From Lolium rigidum (lineage: Eukaryota; Streptophyta; Magnoliopsida; Poales; Poaceae), in contig NC_061513.1 in NCBI RefSeq assembly GCF_022539505.1, forward strand, positions 184,232,017 to 184,296,016: a DNA stretch of 64,000 nucleotides, read 5' to 3'. The notes under the pieces are model-generated. The model made no database searches. It was not told the origin of the DNA and saw only the letters and a program-made list of their open reading frames with translations. This document shows positions 1-11,044 of the stretch, in pieces; the stretch's first letter is position 1; each line of letters begins with the position of its first letter. Position numbers and translations under genes: made by a program.

Positions 1-1489
1 AAGCATGTAGTCCAGACCTTTGCAATTCTCCAATATAGTCTGCATATATATGATCAAGAAAGAGCAATATTACTTTGATTATGATAAAATGGATTATACA
101 CACGCATGCCAGGTGGATCAGAGTAGACGCTCGAGTGTAGTTACCTCATATAATTGATCTGATATTATACCAACTCCGTGAGCATATGGCACTCTAGAAC
201 TTGTATCAATGATCTCACCAGTTGATGGGTTACCAACTAGATAGCCCTGAAAATCAACAAACATGTGTAAATTCTAATGATTCATGATGCTTACCGTTAT
301 CGTTAATAAGTATTGGTAGTAAAGATCAATATTGTACCTTTAGATTAAGGGTGGGAGTGTTTCCTGCTTGAATACCTGAAGAGGAGCTATCTGACATGAA
401 TGTATAAAGTTCCAATAGAGCTTAGTGAAATGAAAATGATTTATCGCATCAGTTTGCACAGTGACAGGGTTGTCAAATATGGCAGGGGCATATATGTGTA
501 TGTTAATGTTATGTACCTTGTGAAATGATGTGGGCGATAAATGGTATGAGTTTTCCGGCATAGGAGTCTCCCCCGATATAGAAAGAATTCTGGTGGTATT
601 TGGGATGGTCGCTGAACCACTTGATAAGGAAGTCATGGATCTGCAGCGAGGAGGATACATCCCCAACCTGGTACCCTTCTGGTTTCGTTGAAAAGGAGAA
701 TCCAGCCCCAACCGGTGAATCAACAAACAGGATGTGTGCTACCTGCGACATTCCCTTGGTATTACTAGCAGCATGCATGTAAGAACGTATTACAGGTATT
801 ACAGTCAGCAGCCTGCTGCTGCTGCTGCGGATGAAACGAGATACCAATACCTACCTGCGTCCATGAGCTCGGATTGATTTGTAGGCGTGGCAAGCTGCCA
901 TTGTAGGGCTCCTCCACGAATCTGACGGGACCTGCATATCAGCATTTGATATGGATGTGAACATGATTTTCTAGGACTTCCTGATTCCGGCACTTGCTTA
1001 GTCAACAAAGGAGTACAGTACTGCGAAGTTCAATGAACAGTGAATGTGATGATAGGGATCATGCTGCAGACGGAGATGATGCGGCTAGTAATAATTAATT
1101 AGTTAGTCGATTAGAGAGACCGATCTCATTGGCGAGGCCACTGAAGACGGAGCAGCGGTCGCCGCCGGTGAGCCATAGAAGGAAAGGGGCCTCCTCGGCG
1201 CGGGTATCCGACTCGACGAAGTAGTAGAAGAGCTCCGTGCCCTCGTTCACCTCCACGTACCTGGCAGTTCAATTGAATTTCATATGTTGCTTTCAAGAAG
1301 AGAGAATCCAACAGAACAAACTTAAATTGAGAAGGGAGATGGAAGTACCCACCCAGTGTGGAGGTTGAAGGGGAGGCGGCCGTGGAAACCAGGGAGGCTG
1401 GTCACCAACTTGGAATCGGAGGTGCGCGGGGCCACGGCAAAGATCAACAGCAACAGGAAGCAGCGGCAGAGTTGCCTCGGCGAGATCAT
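1..1489 (-). CDS. Serine carboxypeptidase-like protein (SCPL, acyltransferase-type clade), 5' part
   Basis: Seven exons can be spliced with GT/AG borders and a consistent frame: 1353-1489, 1121-1260, 855-931, 517-742, 338-375, 145-246 and 1-39, about 253 residues before the window edge. The start at 1489 gives a secretory signal peptide (MISPRQLCRCFLLLLIFAVA) followed by the SCPL hallmark SLPGFHGRLPFNLHTGYV. Further family blocks are LLWLTGGDRCSVFSGLANEIG (oxyanion-hole region), ILFVDSPVGAGFSFS, the nucleophile block GGDSYAGKLIP and LKGYLVGNPSTGE. Family members are vacuolar or secreted alpha/beta hydrolases using a Ser-Asp-His triad. The Asp and His exons lie outside the window. GDSYAG rather than GESYAG at the nucleophile is typical of the clade IA acyltransferases that use glucose esters, so acyl transfer in specialised metabolism is the likelier role (inference). 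GGDRCS replaces the usual GGPGCS. No frameshift or stop was seen in the exons. Confidence 0.87.
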
Positions 1490-1660
1490 CTTCGTGCTCG
1501 TACTACCAGAAGCAGCATCAGCAGCACACCTTAATTTGGGCCGGCTTGCCTCCGTCCGCTACTTTGTGGCCAGAACCGCATACAGGAGAAGCTTCCCTTT
1601 CAGTACTGCGAGGACTAGGCTACTTGTCGTTAGCTGCGTGTCTCAGTCAGATGCTCGCTC

Positions 1661-1690
1661 ACACGTGTCCGGCAGCTTACCCACACGTGT
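1661..1690 (-). promoter_or_regulatory. Pair of G-box/ABRE-like palindromes upstream of the SCPL gene
   Basis: ACACGTGT occurs at 1661-1668 and again at 1683-1690, 22 bp apart, about 170-200 bp upstream of the SCPL ATG. The CACGTG core is bound by plant bZIP and bHLH factors, and paired copies are typical of ABA- or light-responsive promoters. Function here is inferred from position only. I found no convincing TATA box on this strand. Confidence 0.5.
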
Positions 1691-1746
1691 AGACCTGTCC
1701 GACTCGCCCGGTACCATAAGGATGACCATGGCTAGGATACAGGTAA

Positions 1747-3253
1747 GGGTATCTCCGCGCGACGCATTTTAGTGTCCGCGCGTGCCGTTGCTGTCAGCGC
1801 AGGCATGACGCCGAAATGACCGCTTTGCGTCCGCGTGTCCGTTCGCGTCACGGGCGTTGGCTTGCCGGTGCGACGCATTTTTTTCTCTCTTTTTCATTTC
1901 AACATACTTCCAAATATTACAAATTGGAAGATTATTTTACACAAACTAATACATAGGTTGGAACATGGTTTACACAAACTAATACATAGTTTGTACCATG
2001 GTGGACACAAATATAAATATTTTAAAAATAGAAACCAGTTGTGTTGATTTCCGTATGTTCGTTGCCAAGAAAGAACATTCGAGGGCACACTAGATCACCC
2101 AAACCGGAAAATCCAGCGGGAGGATTGACGGTGCCCTTGTTGGTTCTACCGATGAGGCGAACAGTACGTAAACCTTCCACTCATCGGCTTTGTCCGGCCG
2201 TAGCCGCATTCGCCGCAAAGAAAGAACACTCTACGTTCTAACTATCGGAGTCCGACTCGGATTCGTCGGTGTGGTAGTGCTGCGGCGAGCCGTGTCGTCG
2301 AAGACCTTGACGACCATCTCACCGTCTCCTCGTAGAGGAAGGTGAGCCGCCGGCCGGGCTCGAGCGCCGAGTCACGGGCGAACTTGCCCCACCCGGTGTG
2401 CAAGTACATCTTGCCCTCGCCCGGTCGAACAGGACCTCCACGGCCCGGCGGCGTGCTGCAGCTCGGCCTCCCGTAGCTGCAAATGCGCCGGCTCGACGCC
2501 GTCGAAGAACTCGGCGAACTTGTCCGGGAGACGCTTGATGTCGAGCGGGTCGTCGTCGATGCGGAGGAGGAACTCGAAGCAGCATCCCTCCACATCGGAG
2601 GAAGACGAAGAGGGCGTAGGCGACGGCGAGCGTGGGGCCGTAGCTGCTCCACCACGGCGGCCCCTGCCCCGTCCCCGGGGCTGTCCAGGGCCGCGGCCTC
2701 GACCGCTTCGCCGGCCACCAGGACCCGCCATGGTCTTCCTCGCGGGGCTGGCTGCGTCGCAGGAACACCTAGGCGGCGGAACGCTGGAGCTTTGTGGCGG
2801 CTAGGGTTTCTATGGAGGGAGTGGATGAGGAAGAAGAAGGCGCGGCCCCTTTATATAGGCCGGAGACATGCGGTGGCCGCGGGACGCGTGGCGACGCCAT
2901 TAACGTGGTTGGCGGAGGTGGGCTCGCGGCCGCTCGGCAGCCGAGGCATTGCCATTAACGTGGCGCCGACCGCCGGCGACGCGAGCGGCGCCAGTCGCAG
3001 GCGCGTTTGAGAAGACGCATCGACGCCGGGTCGCTGCCAGGCGGGCCCGACGAAACGTCCGCCGGATACGACCGGACACTTTCGGCGTCCGCGCAGTGTC
3101 CGCGGAAACGCATCCGAGGCGCATATTTGGGCCAGGTTTGCGTCTCCGCGGACGGCCCGGTCACTTTGCGTCACCCTGCTGGAGAGGGTGCCAGACGCAT
3201 TTCCGGTCAGGGCGGACGAAAACGACCATTTCATCGCGCCGCTGGAGATGCCC
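1747..3253. mobile_element. PIF/Harbinger-like non-autonomous DNA transposon
   Basis: The left end reads GGGTATCTCCGCGCGACGCA and the inverted right end reads GGGCATCTCCAGCGGCGCGA, matching apart from a 3-bp indel. Both sides are flanked by TAA (1744-1746 and 3254-3256), the TSD typical of PIF/Harbinger. The 1507-bp body encodes no recognisable transposase. Its left third is AT-rich and holds a 20-bp repeat (1937-1956 and 1970-1989). Its right two thirds are GC-rich and carry a broken B3-domain reading frame. The element starts 258 bp upstream of the SCPL ATG and so limits that gene's proximal promoter. Confidence 0.8.
2238..2731 (-). pseudogene. B3 DNA-binding-domain protein remnant carried inside the Harbinger element
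   Basis: From the ATG at 2731 the frame gives a basic Gly/Arg/Pro-rich N-terminus, then FEFLLRIDDDPLDIKRLPDK and FAEFFDGVEPAHLQLREA. After a frameshift VEVLFDR follows, and after another KMYLHTGWGKFARDSALEPG and RLTFLYE. A third shift leads to a VKVFDD block and an acidic tail (HYHTDESESDSDS) ending at a stop at 2238-2240. The order of blocks (LP.KF, then W..V, then GW..FA..H.L..G, then F.Y.G, then V.VFD) is that of plant B3 domains, which bind DNA through a pseudobarrel. At least three indels break the frame, so no full product is expected. A B3-like gene captured by the transposon and decayed is the simplest reading. Confidence 0.65.
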
Positions 3254-3295
3254 TAAGGTAGAACAATACAATATACCCATTCCTGTATAGTTAAT

Positions 3296-3706
3296 AGGGA
3301 TGAGTTTCTGCTTATATCCATACTCGTGGGTATAAAGGTTTACTTATATCCGGCGGTACTCGTATTTATTGGTTAAATTGTATAAAAGTCAGTCGTAATT
3401 TCAATTTATTGATAACAAATTTGATTAAAAAATAAATTATCTCAATTCAATAACAGGTAGTTGAGTACATAACAATTAACAAGATAATAATAATCATATT
3501 ATTATATTCTAACTCATAAGTCAACAACAGTAGACATGTCAAGAAAATTTACAATAAACGGACGGGGTATGGGTATATCCCCGGCTACGATGTTATACCC
3601 GTGCCATACCCACAATTTAACGGGTAGTATATGGATACTGCACATTAGCATAAAAGTATGTGGGTACCCGCGGGTATCCATACCCGTGGGTAAATTGCCA
3701 TCCTTA
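3296..3706. mobile_element. Possible hAT-like MITE with GGGATG ends
   Basis: The left side starts AGGGATG and the right side ends CATCCTTA. Both subterminal regions carry inverted TACCCGCGGGTA/ATACCCGTGGGTA-like blocks, a layout I associate with small grass hAT elements that begin TAGGGATGGCAA. No clean 8-bp TSD is visible, so the borders are approximate. Confidence 0.35.
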
Positions 3707-3895
3707 ACCTCAACTAGATGAGGCCCAAGTGCATGCTACGGGAGACGCTCGATCAACCTTCAGGAGGGATCGGCGTCCCAGGCTCTGGAGCAGCCACTCG
3801 GTTTTTACCGATCCATCGGCGTAGAACCAACAACAGTCATACATGGTTCCATGAAACCACCAAAGGAAACTGGTACCTCTAGCTTTGATCAAATT

Positions 3896-4336
3896 CATAG
3901 TTTTAAATACTGGTTATAGCTTTTTGGGAGACCTACCGCTGAGGCTATATTATTTATAGGCTAAATGAGAAAAAAAAACACTAATAGCCGGCTATAGCCC
4001 TATTTAGCCCCTAATCAGCCTCTAATTTAGCCGCTAAACCTTATGTGTTTTGAATTTCTCTTCTATTTTCTTTTTTATTTCTTATTTTTTGAATTTGCAT
4101 TCGATATGATTAGATAGACTTGTGAATTGAATAATTAAATACTTGTTTGTTTTGAATAGTTAATGAATTGAATCATGAATCATGTCTGAGTCAGAGTTTT
4201 CCTTTGTTGGGTAAGATATGACTGAAATATTAAAAAAAACGCTAAATGGAATAGTCCACTATAGCTCAACTATAGCCTTTCATAGCCTCTAAAAATATCA
4301 CGGCTAAATGAAATAGTCTGCTATTTTAAACTATAT
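3896..4336. mobile_element. hAT-type MITE with TATAGCC subterminal repeats
   Basis: The 441-bp element has ends CATAGTTTTAAATA and, inverted, ATATAGTTTAAAATA, flanked by TCAAATT on both sides (3889-3895 and 4337-4343). The interior is dense in TATAGCC/GGCTATAG and GGCTAAAT motifs near both ends, as expected for transposase-binding subterminal repeats of hAT elements. There is no coding capacity. Confidence 0.65.
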
Positions 4337-4343
4337 TCAAATT

Positions 4344-5061
4344 ATTAGTCTGTTGCAGACTCATTCATGCTAAATATAGGTTTATGTGCATCATCTTCTT
4401 TAATTGTTATGTTAAAATGCCTAATAACTAAATATCGTTTGTCATAACGCTCATATTGTTTGATAAGGGTTCTATGACATCCAATGTTTTTTTTCTTGAA
4501 AGACTATGCATAATTAAATAGCTATAGTCATCACCACACGCAAATCACTACATTCCATTCAGAAATACTCGTGTATAAATTGCTAACACAACATTCAACA
4601 TGGAACTTTCACTTTGTACATGTTGTATTGTGATTAAATCGATGGTGTTCGAATCTGTATATATAGTTTGTATTAACTTAAAGACATACCAAAACCTCGA
4701 AAGCAAGGTTCTTTGAAATCAACATAAATCTTGATAAATATTCTTCCATAAATAAAAAGGTTTTTTATTAGATAGTGCGGATAACTTAATTAATCTATTA
4801 TATATTAAAATTACATTAAAGGTTAGCCAGTAAAAATAAAAGTTAGAAAAAATTACCACAAAAATCAAAACCATCTGACCGTCGTTTTATTACCTCAGCA
4901 AGCCACAACGACTGAATTATGAAAAAAAACTTAGAGTAAAGAAAAATTACCCACCAATGTCATCACTTAATTTTCCACGTACCTCTTCAATCTTATTGGA
5001 CTAATCACTCGTCAAACCTAAAAAAACAATGGTGCGCCAACCCCAAAAAACCAATAGTGCG
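4344..5061. other. AT-rich intergenic sequence, no gene seen
   Basis: Low-complexity AT-rich DNA with no convincing reading frame, terminal repeat or RNA gene. It ends at the target site of the LINE insertion. Confidence 0.6.
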
Positions 5062-5075
5062 GTAAAATACAATAT

Positions 5076-5857
5076 TTTTTGTTTTGAAACAAGGCAAAAT
5101 ATTTTCCTTTTTCATTAATTAAGGAGAAGTTAAGAGAGGTCTTACAAACCAAACACCACTTGACCAATGGCCAAGCACAAGAAACAAGCCCACTGTCGCG
5201 GCATCACATTACTCAAAGCCTTAGCCCAGCGAGGTTCCACATCGCCACCTCTTCTTTAATCTTGGTGAACACCATATTTTAGGTAGAAGCTTCATTGCGG
5301 AAGACCCAAGCGTTCCTTTCCTTCCAAATTTCCCATGAAATCAACATTGCAAGCGACACCATTGCCTTCTTTGATTGTCCATGCTTATGAACTCCATCAA
5401 TCCACCACTCTTTGACAGAGCATATTGTGTGCCAAGTATTAGTGTCAACGTCATTTAACCCAAACCAAGTTTTATTTTGGACCATATCCGGATGGTGAAA
5501 CGACATTTGAAGAGAAGGTGAGAGGCGGTTTCTTGCACTTGATTACATAGGTTGCACGACCCACAATTTGGCCATCCTCCTTTTTGAAGCTTATCCGCCG
5601 TCCACACTCTATTTTGGATCATCAACCAAGCGAAGAACTTGCATTTCGGAGGTTCCTAAGGCTTCCAAACCACCGAGGGCAAAAGGAGAAGTTGGTTGGC
5701 CTAAGAATTGCATCTTGTAAGCCGTTTTGGAGGAGTATGACCCATCATTTGTGAGCTTCCAAGAGATAGAATCTGGTAAATTCGGGTCCAAACGAGTCGC
5801 TTGTACCATCTCCCATCGGTTGGTAAGTTGAGCAATATGCTCCACGAATTGCATCTT
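5076..5857 (-). mobile_element. 5'-truncated LINE insertion (3' end of ORF2)
   Basis: The minus strand encodes the C-terminal zf-RVT region of a plant LINE ORF2 in broken frames: SISWKLTNDGSYSSKTAYKM, then CNQVQETASHLLFKC, then WFGLNDVDTNTWHTIC and MLISWEIWKERNAWVFRNEA. A 14-bp TSD, GTAAAATACAATAT, lies at 5062-5075 and 5858-5871. The poly-A side appears as TTTTTTGTTTTG just inside the left copy. Truncation at the 5' end is normal for target-primed reverse transcription. The right TSD was later split by solo LTR A, which re-duplicated its last five bases (AATAT). Confidence 0.8.
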
Positions 5858-5871
5858 GTAAAATACAATAT

Positions 5872-7484
5872 TGATACGTCTCAAACGTATCAATAATTTT
5901 TGATGCTCCATGCTTGTTTTACACCAATTCATATATGTTTTGCTCATACTTTGTTGCACTTTTATACATTTTTGGCACTAACCTATTAACAAGATGCCAC
6001 AAGTTGCGCTTCCTCGTTTTTCGTTGTTTTTGTATTTCAGAAAAGTTGTACAGGAAATATTCTCGGAATTGGACAAAACAAAAGCCGAAGTCAATAATTT
6101 ACCGTAACGAAGACAAAGTCCATAGGGGAGTCGAAGGGGGGCAGCAGGGGGGCCACATCTGCCCTAGGCGTGGTCTGGCCCTGGCCCGCGCCTAGGGGTA
6201 GTGTGGGACACCCTGGCCTCCACCGACATCGCCCCTCCACCTATTTATTCACGATCTTGGGAAAACCCTGAATAACCGAGCCTCCATCCACGAAAATTTC
6301 CGTCACGTCTGCCATTGCATAACCCATCTCGGGGAGTTCTGAAGCTCTTCCCGGCACCCTGCCGGAGGGGGAAATCATCGCCGGAGGCATCTACATCGCC
6401 ATGCCCACCTCCGAAGTGATGTGTGAGTAGTTCATCCCTGGACTATGGGTCCATAGCAGTAGCTAGATGGTTGTCTTCTCCAATTTTTGCTTCATGTTTA
6501 GATCTTGTGAGCTGCCCTACATGATCAAGATCATCCTTATGTAATCCTACATGTTGAGTTTGCTTGGATCCGATGAATATTGTATACTATGTTAAGGTCG
6601 ATTATATATTCATGCCATATGTTATTTGTGATCTTGCATGCTCTCTGTTGCTAGTAGATACTCTGGCCAAGTAGATGCTTGTGACTCCAAGAGGGGGTAT
6701 TTATGCTCGATAGTAGGTTCATGCCTCTAGTAATCTGGGAGAGTGATAGTAACTTCTAAGATTGTAGATGTGTTATTGCTACTAGGGAGAAAACAACAAT
6801 GTTTTATCCAAGGGTAATTCTATTGTTTACTTTACACACATTGCTTACTGCGATAATCTGTTGCTTGCAACTTAATACTGAAAGGGCTTCGGACGATAAC
6901 CGGAAGGTGGATTATTAGTCATAGACGCAGTTGGATTACGGTCTATGTATTATGTTGTAATGCCCAAACGAATCTCATAGTAATCATCTTGTCATGCATG
7001 GTTGATATTCTGTCAATCGCTCAGCTTGTAATTTGTTCACCCAACATGCTATTTATCTTTATGGAGAGACACCTCTAGTGAACTGTGGACCCCGGTCCTT
7101 TCCTTTACACTGATAAATTTAACCATTGCAATCATGCTTTGTTACTTACTGCAAAGCCCTGTTCTCTTTAATTACTGCAAACATCTCCTTCCACTTGATA
7201 CATTTAATCATTTGCGTTCAGCAAAACCGGTGAGATTGACAACCTCACTGTAAGTTGGGGCAAAGTATTTTGGTTGTGTTGTGTGCAGTTTCCACGTTGT
7301 TGCCGACGCCGGTAATGCGTCCTGCCACTAGTCAGCTAGCAACACCTTCAGAAGTCACACCTTTCTCCTACTGCTTGATTAAACATTGGTTTCTTACTGA
7401 GGGAAAACTTGCTACTGTGCGCATCATACCTTCCTCTTGGGGTTCCCCAACAGTGTGAAGTCGGTGTTACGATAAGCACCATCA
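5872..7484 (+). mobile_element. Solo LTR A (Athila-like family of D/G)
   Basis: A 1613-bp LTR runs from TGATACGTCTCAAACGTATC to GCACCATCA, flanked by AATAT at 5867-5871 and 7485-7489. It has no primer-binding site or interior, so it is a solo LTR left by recombination between two LTRs. It sits in the right TSD of the LINE and is therefore younger than the LINE. It is more diverged from the other copies in the window, including in its last 40 bp. Confidence 0.85.
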
Positions 7485-7489
7485 AATAT

Positions 7490-7861
7490 CAAGGATGATC
7501 CTCTCCATCCTCACACCGCCGCCATGTTTTCTATGAGAGTTGGCATGTAGGTCCTTCTACATGAGCATGATCTTCTTCTCTCATGTATCATCAGGGGATT
7601 CTCACACTCATCGTCTGTGCATCGAACAGATCAGGTCAAGCGGCAGCCGGAGTTTTATACGATCTTGGCAATTGGCGGCCATCTCTTGCACAATAATGCA
7701 TCTTGGCCTCAAAGGACAGTACATGCAATCTGGTAATCTAAGCCTGTGATTTCCCCATATCTAATGCTCACACTTAGCTTTGTGTTCGCATCCTGATCTA
7801 GAACTTTGTTGTAGATCTCAATGGAAATCACAGACATACACTATTAGAAAAATAGGAAAGA
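7490..7861. other. Unassigned sequence left of a gene remnant
   Basis: No terminal repeats were found. A plus-strand stretch near 7615-7745 could be the decayed N-terminal part of the F-box/DUF295-like remnant that follows, but the match is too weak to call. Confidence 0.4.
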
Positions 7862-8560
7862 TTGCTTTGTTCAAGTATTCAATATGTTCCCACGCCGCCA
7901 AAGTTGAGAGTGACTGGGACACCGCCGCTGGGCCTTAGACCTTGCTGGATTGTTCTACCAGTGTTGATTTCGAGAATACAAGGGGAAGCGACAAATGGGT
8001 GGTCTGGCTTAGTTAGTCCTAATGAAAGAGGTTCATGGGTCCATCTAGAATTAAAACTGAAGCGACACGAGATAGTGTTCGTCATCCCAACTCCTCTTTG
8101 CAACCAAGTGCACTAAAATCTCTCACGGGCGAGCAATGCCATAGTAATCAGTCGTACGTGTGGTTCCTTGCTTGATCTACTAAATTAAAATGCTTGATGA
8201 TCATTCTTACAGTATACCAGGTTGGTATTGCCCATGACATTCTCTACGCTGGTAACGGGTTTAAGCTACGATAGTATCCTTCTATTAACACATACGTCTT
8301 TGAGCGGGATCCCTTATCTACTGGACCTGCAGGGTCTTAGTTTGGAGCAGGTTAATAGCCTTGGCGACCACTCTTTGTTCCTCGGACTCAATTACCCGAT
8401 CATTGATAACCTGAAGAAACATGAATCCTAGGCAGCTGATGACATATTGGTTCCATTCATGAGAAAAAATTGCGTGTACGCAGCATACCAGAAGTTCCGC
8501 GGTAATCAATACCCTAATATTTTGCACTGCACCTGCACCGAGATGAAGGTGAAATTGTGA
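7862..8560 (+). pseudogene. Degenerate DUF295/KIB-like (F-box associated) gene remnant
   Basis: The fragments, in order, are LISRIQGEATNGWSGLVSPN and GSWVHLELKLKR (7970-8060), QVGIAHDILYAGNGFKL (about 8219-8270), TYVFERDPLSTGPAG (about 8290-8335), VNSLGDHSLFLGLNYPII (about 8354-8407) and VPFMRKNCVYAAYQKFRGNQ (about 8449-8505). The SLGD.(A/S)LFLG.NYPI then KNCVY order resembles the beta-propeller domain of grass DUF295/KIB1-4 F-box proteins, a large lineage-specific family. Frameshifts and stops between fragments (for example TAG at 8338-8340) make it non-functional. The family assignment is from memory. Confidence 0.45.
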
Positions 8561-9297
8561 GAGTCATCAACCTTTCTAGAGATGGTTGGGGTAGTGTCCG
8601 GCAAGCGGCTAGCTGGTTTCAATCTTGTTTATACATTGTCCACTTGGTGTTAACTTTTAAAAAATACTTATGTGCTTTTGTATTATGCTTGAACTGTTGA
8701 ACAGTAGTACATAGTTTTTAGTGTCTACTAGTTTGAATCACTTTATTTGAGCACTAACCTTCTTTTGTATTTCGTATTGTCTTCAGATTATAAACCATGT
8801 ATAGGTGGTCATTAATTGGATTCATTTCGACACTATAATTACAATGTATGTACATCCTTTACAATATAGACTCCTCCTATCGATTATCCTTTGAGACGAC
8901 CATTCTTATTATTTTTTCCTTGGATAAAGGAGAATTATATCCCCACGGGCAGTTTAGTTTTTCTTGTTGACGCCATGAAACATGCATCAACCACCATGAT
9001 TGATTGACGTATGTACCCCCAAAGCAGGACGAGTCGGAGCAAGGAAGTACATGTGCGTCCTAGGTGATATCTAGTGCAGTGACTGTACAGACCCCACATG
9101 TCGATCATACATAGTTATCAACAAAGAAAAACATGTCACTCGTTTATTCCCAAAAAAGGTATACATTTATACATCGGGCCATTTGATGGGAAATCCCAGT
9201 ATGTTGAAATATCAACAATTTTATTCTGGGCCAGCTAAAATCCTAGGCAGATGGTCCAACCAGCTAACACCTTTCACCGAAACTGATATCTAGGCCA
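8561..9297. other. Intergenic sequence, no gene seen
   Basis: AT-rich DNA with no frame above noise and no repeat borders. It may include the former 3' flank of the DUF295-like remnant. Confidence 0.5.
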
Positions 9298-10262
9298 TGT
9301 GGTTGTTTGGCGCGGGGTTATTTGTTTTGGCGCGAGGTTATATGTTTCTTGTATCCTCTCCCCATCCCCATCCTCATCACCAAATCCACAACCCCTCCTA
9401 CAACCAGCCCTCTCCCACCTGCATTCCCGATCCTTAACTGCCGCCATCGCAGCCATGTCGTGCCCCACACGGACAGCTCGAAAGCACTCTGGCATGGCGT
9501 TCCCGAGCTCCATCCTGCTGTCGGGCATTGTGCCATGTTGTTGAACCCAAGCATGTCAGCACGGGACAACGAGTATCGCGGGAGAGCCCTCATGGAAACT
9601 ATGGAAGAGCTCCAGCCTCCGGTCTCGCTGGAGGACCTTGTTAAAGCTTTGAAGGCTCTATGCCATCCGGTGCCGTGACATCGTTACATTTTGGAGCGCA
9701 AGTGAATGCATATTGTGTTCAAGGATTCCATCGTGCTCTATCAGGGGGTGCCGGTTAGACTCGCACAGTGGCACCCAGGTTGGGGCGCCTTAGAGTCCTC
9801 CGAGTTACCCTTTTTGACAAAGTTGAGCTTTGATGCCTTGCTGCGATGAGCCTAGGACTTCGAGACAATGAATGAGCTGCTAAACTTTCTAGACGGTGAG
9901 CTCGTGAAGATCTTTCCCCGAAAGATAGCTGATGTATGTTGGTGATTGCATGGTTGAAGAATCCTTCGCACGTGCCGAAGATCCTCTATGTTGAGTTGCC
10001 GGTTAAGGGATCCACAATGGACGATGGTGCTCTACACCCACCATCACAGAAGACACAACCTATGTTCGAATCCGTGATTGTGCATGTTCCACATGTGCTG
10101 GATCGCAAGAATTATGAAGGCGAAGAATATTTGGTTGACATCTTCCCTATGAGCCTCGGAAGGGTCGACGGCACTGTTCCTGCTCCATTCCGTGATGGCG
10201 GCCACTTATTCGTTGGCTCAAGTGGATGGGCAGGGGGTTTAAATCTTCATAGTTTTAGGTAA
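9298..10262 (+). pseudogene. Degenerate grass DUF4283-like gene remnant
   Basis: Several plus-strand fragments line up in one order: MSARDNEYRGRALMETMEEL and EDLVKALKALCHPVP (about 9555-9679), IVFKDSIVLYQGVPVRLAQW and ELPFLTKLSFDALL (about 9712-9845), MNELLNFLDGELVKIFPRKI (about 9869-9930), then WLKNPSHVPKILYVELPV and VIVHVPHVLDRKNYEGEEYL (about 9952-10135). The order is reminiscent of the DUF4283 proteins found within grass transposon-rich DNA. Stops interrupt the frame (9677, 9848 and others). Function is unknown. Confidence 0.4.
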
Positions 10263-10797
10263 TGAATTTGGTACTAACTTTGATCTATTGTATGTGAAAC
10301 AAAGAAGTCATGCTCTTATGTGGTTATCCATCATGTTGTGATGTGCTAGTGTACAAATTGCTGTACATTGTCTGAATTGAATGTGGTAAGTCTATTAAAT
10401 AGTTCATCTTAATTTGTATTTTGGTCGAGGACTACAGACTCTGATCTAGTTGATTGAATTCAGGGTGTGATTCGGATAGATTCATTACATGTTGATTACA
10501 CCAAGCCACCCATCTTGGCCCTAATTTTGACATATTTGATTGTACTGAAGCCACTTAGAATACATGCCAAAAAAACATCCAGTGAGAAATATAACTTCCA
10601 TTGATCAATATAAGCCGGAAGTATAGGGCTTGCCTGAGCTCTTTGAACCTGGCAAATCAACGCTACCATGTCTCTCTTATCTACAAATTAAACTACTTAA
10701 TGGTTTCAAGTACATTAGAACAACACCGCCAAAAAATAAAGAAAGAGTACATTAGAACAAATTGGACAGAATCGAATCCACCCAAGATATCTACAAA
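10263..10797. other. Intergenic sequence, no gene seen
   Basis: AT-rich sequence without recognisable coding or repeat structure. Confidence 0.5.
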
Positions 10798-10799
10798 TA

Positions 10800-11044
10800 C
10801 TTCCTCTGTCAATGAATACAAGGCCACCTCCTTTTCCGTGTCAAACTTTGGCCAATGATTTAATCAACAAAATATATGTTATATGACATCCAAAAAAATA
10901 TACCCATTGGAAAGTTCATTGAAATTGAAATGCGCATCTGATGATATAGTTTTAAATGACATGTAACTAATATTTTATTGAACCAATTATTAATCAAGTT
11001 TACCTTAAAAAATAAAGTGGGCTTGTATCCAAGGACAACCTTTG
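10800..11044. mobile_element. Stowaway/Mariner-like MITE
   Basis: The left end CTTCCTCTGTCAATGAATAC follows a TA. The inverted right end contains TTGTCCTTGGATACAAG, an imperfect partner, and the interior is AT-rich with TTGACC-like subterminal motifs. This matches grass Stowaway elements that begin CTCCCTCTGTC and use a TA target. The right border is uncertain by several bases. Confidence 0.5.

Noticed and set aside
2483..3010. 175-aa plus-strand ORF within the Harbinger element
   Set aside because: Antisense to the B3-like remnant in GC-rich DNA; no domain and no start context.
3710..3898. 62-aa minus-strand ORF between the two hAT-like MITEs
   Set aside because: Short, no recognisable motif, and interrupted by the MITE target site; not enough to call a gene fragment.
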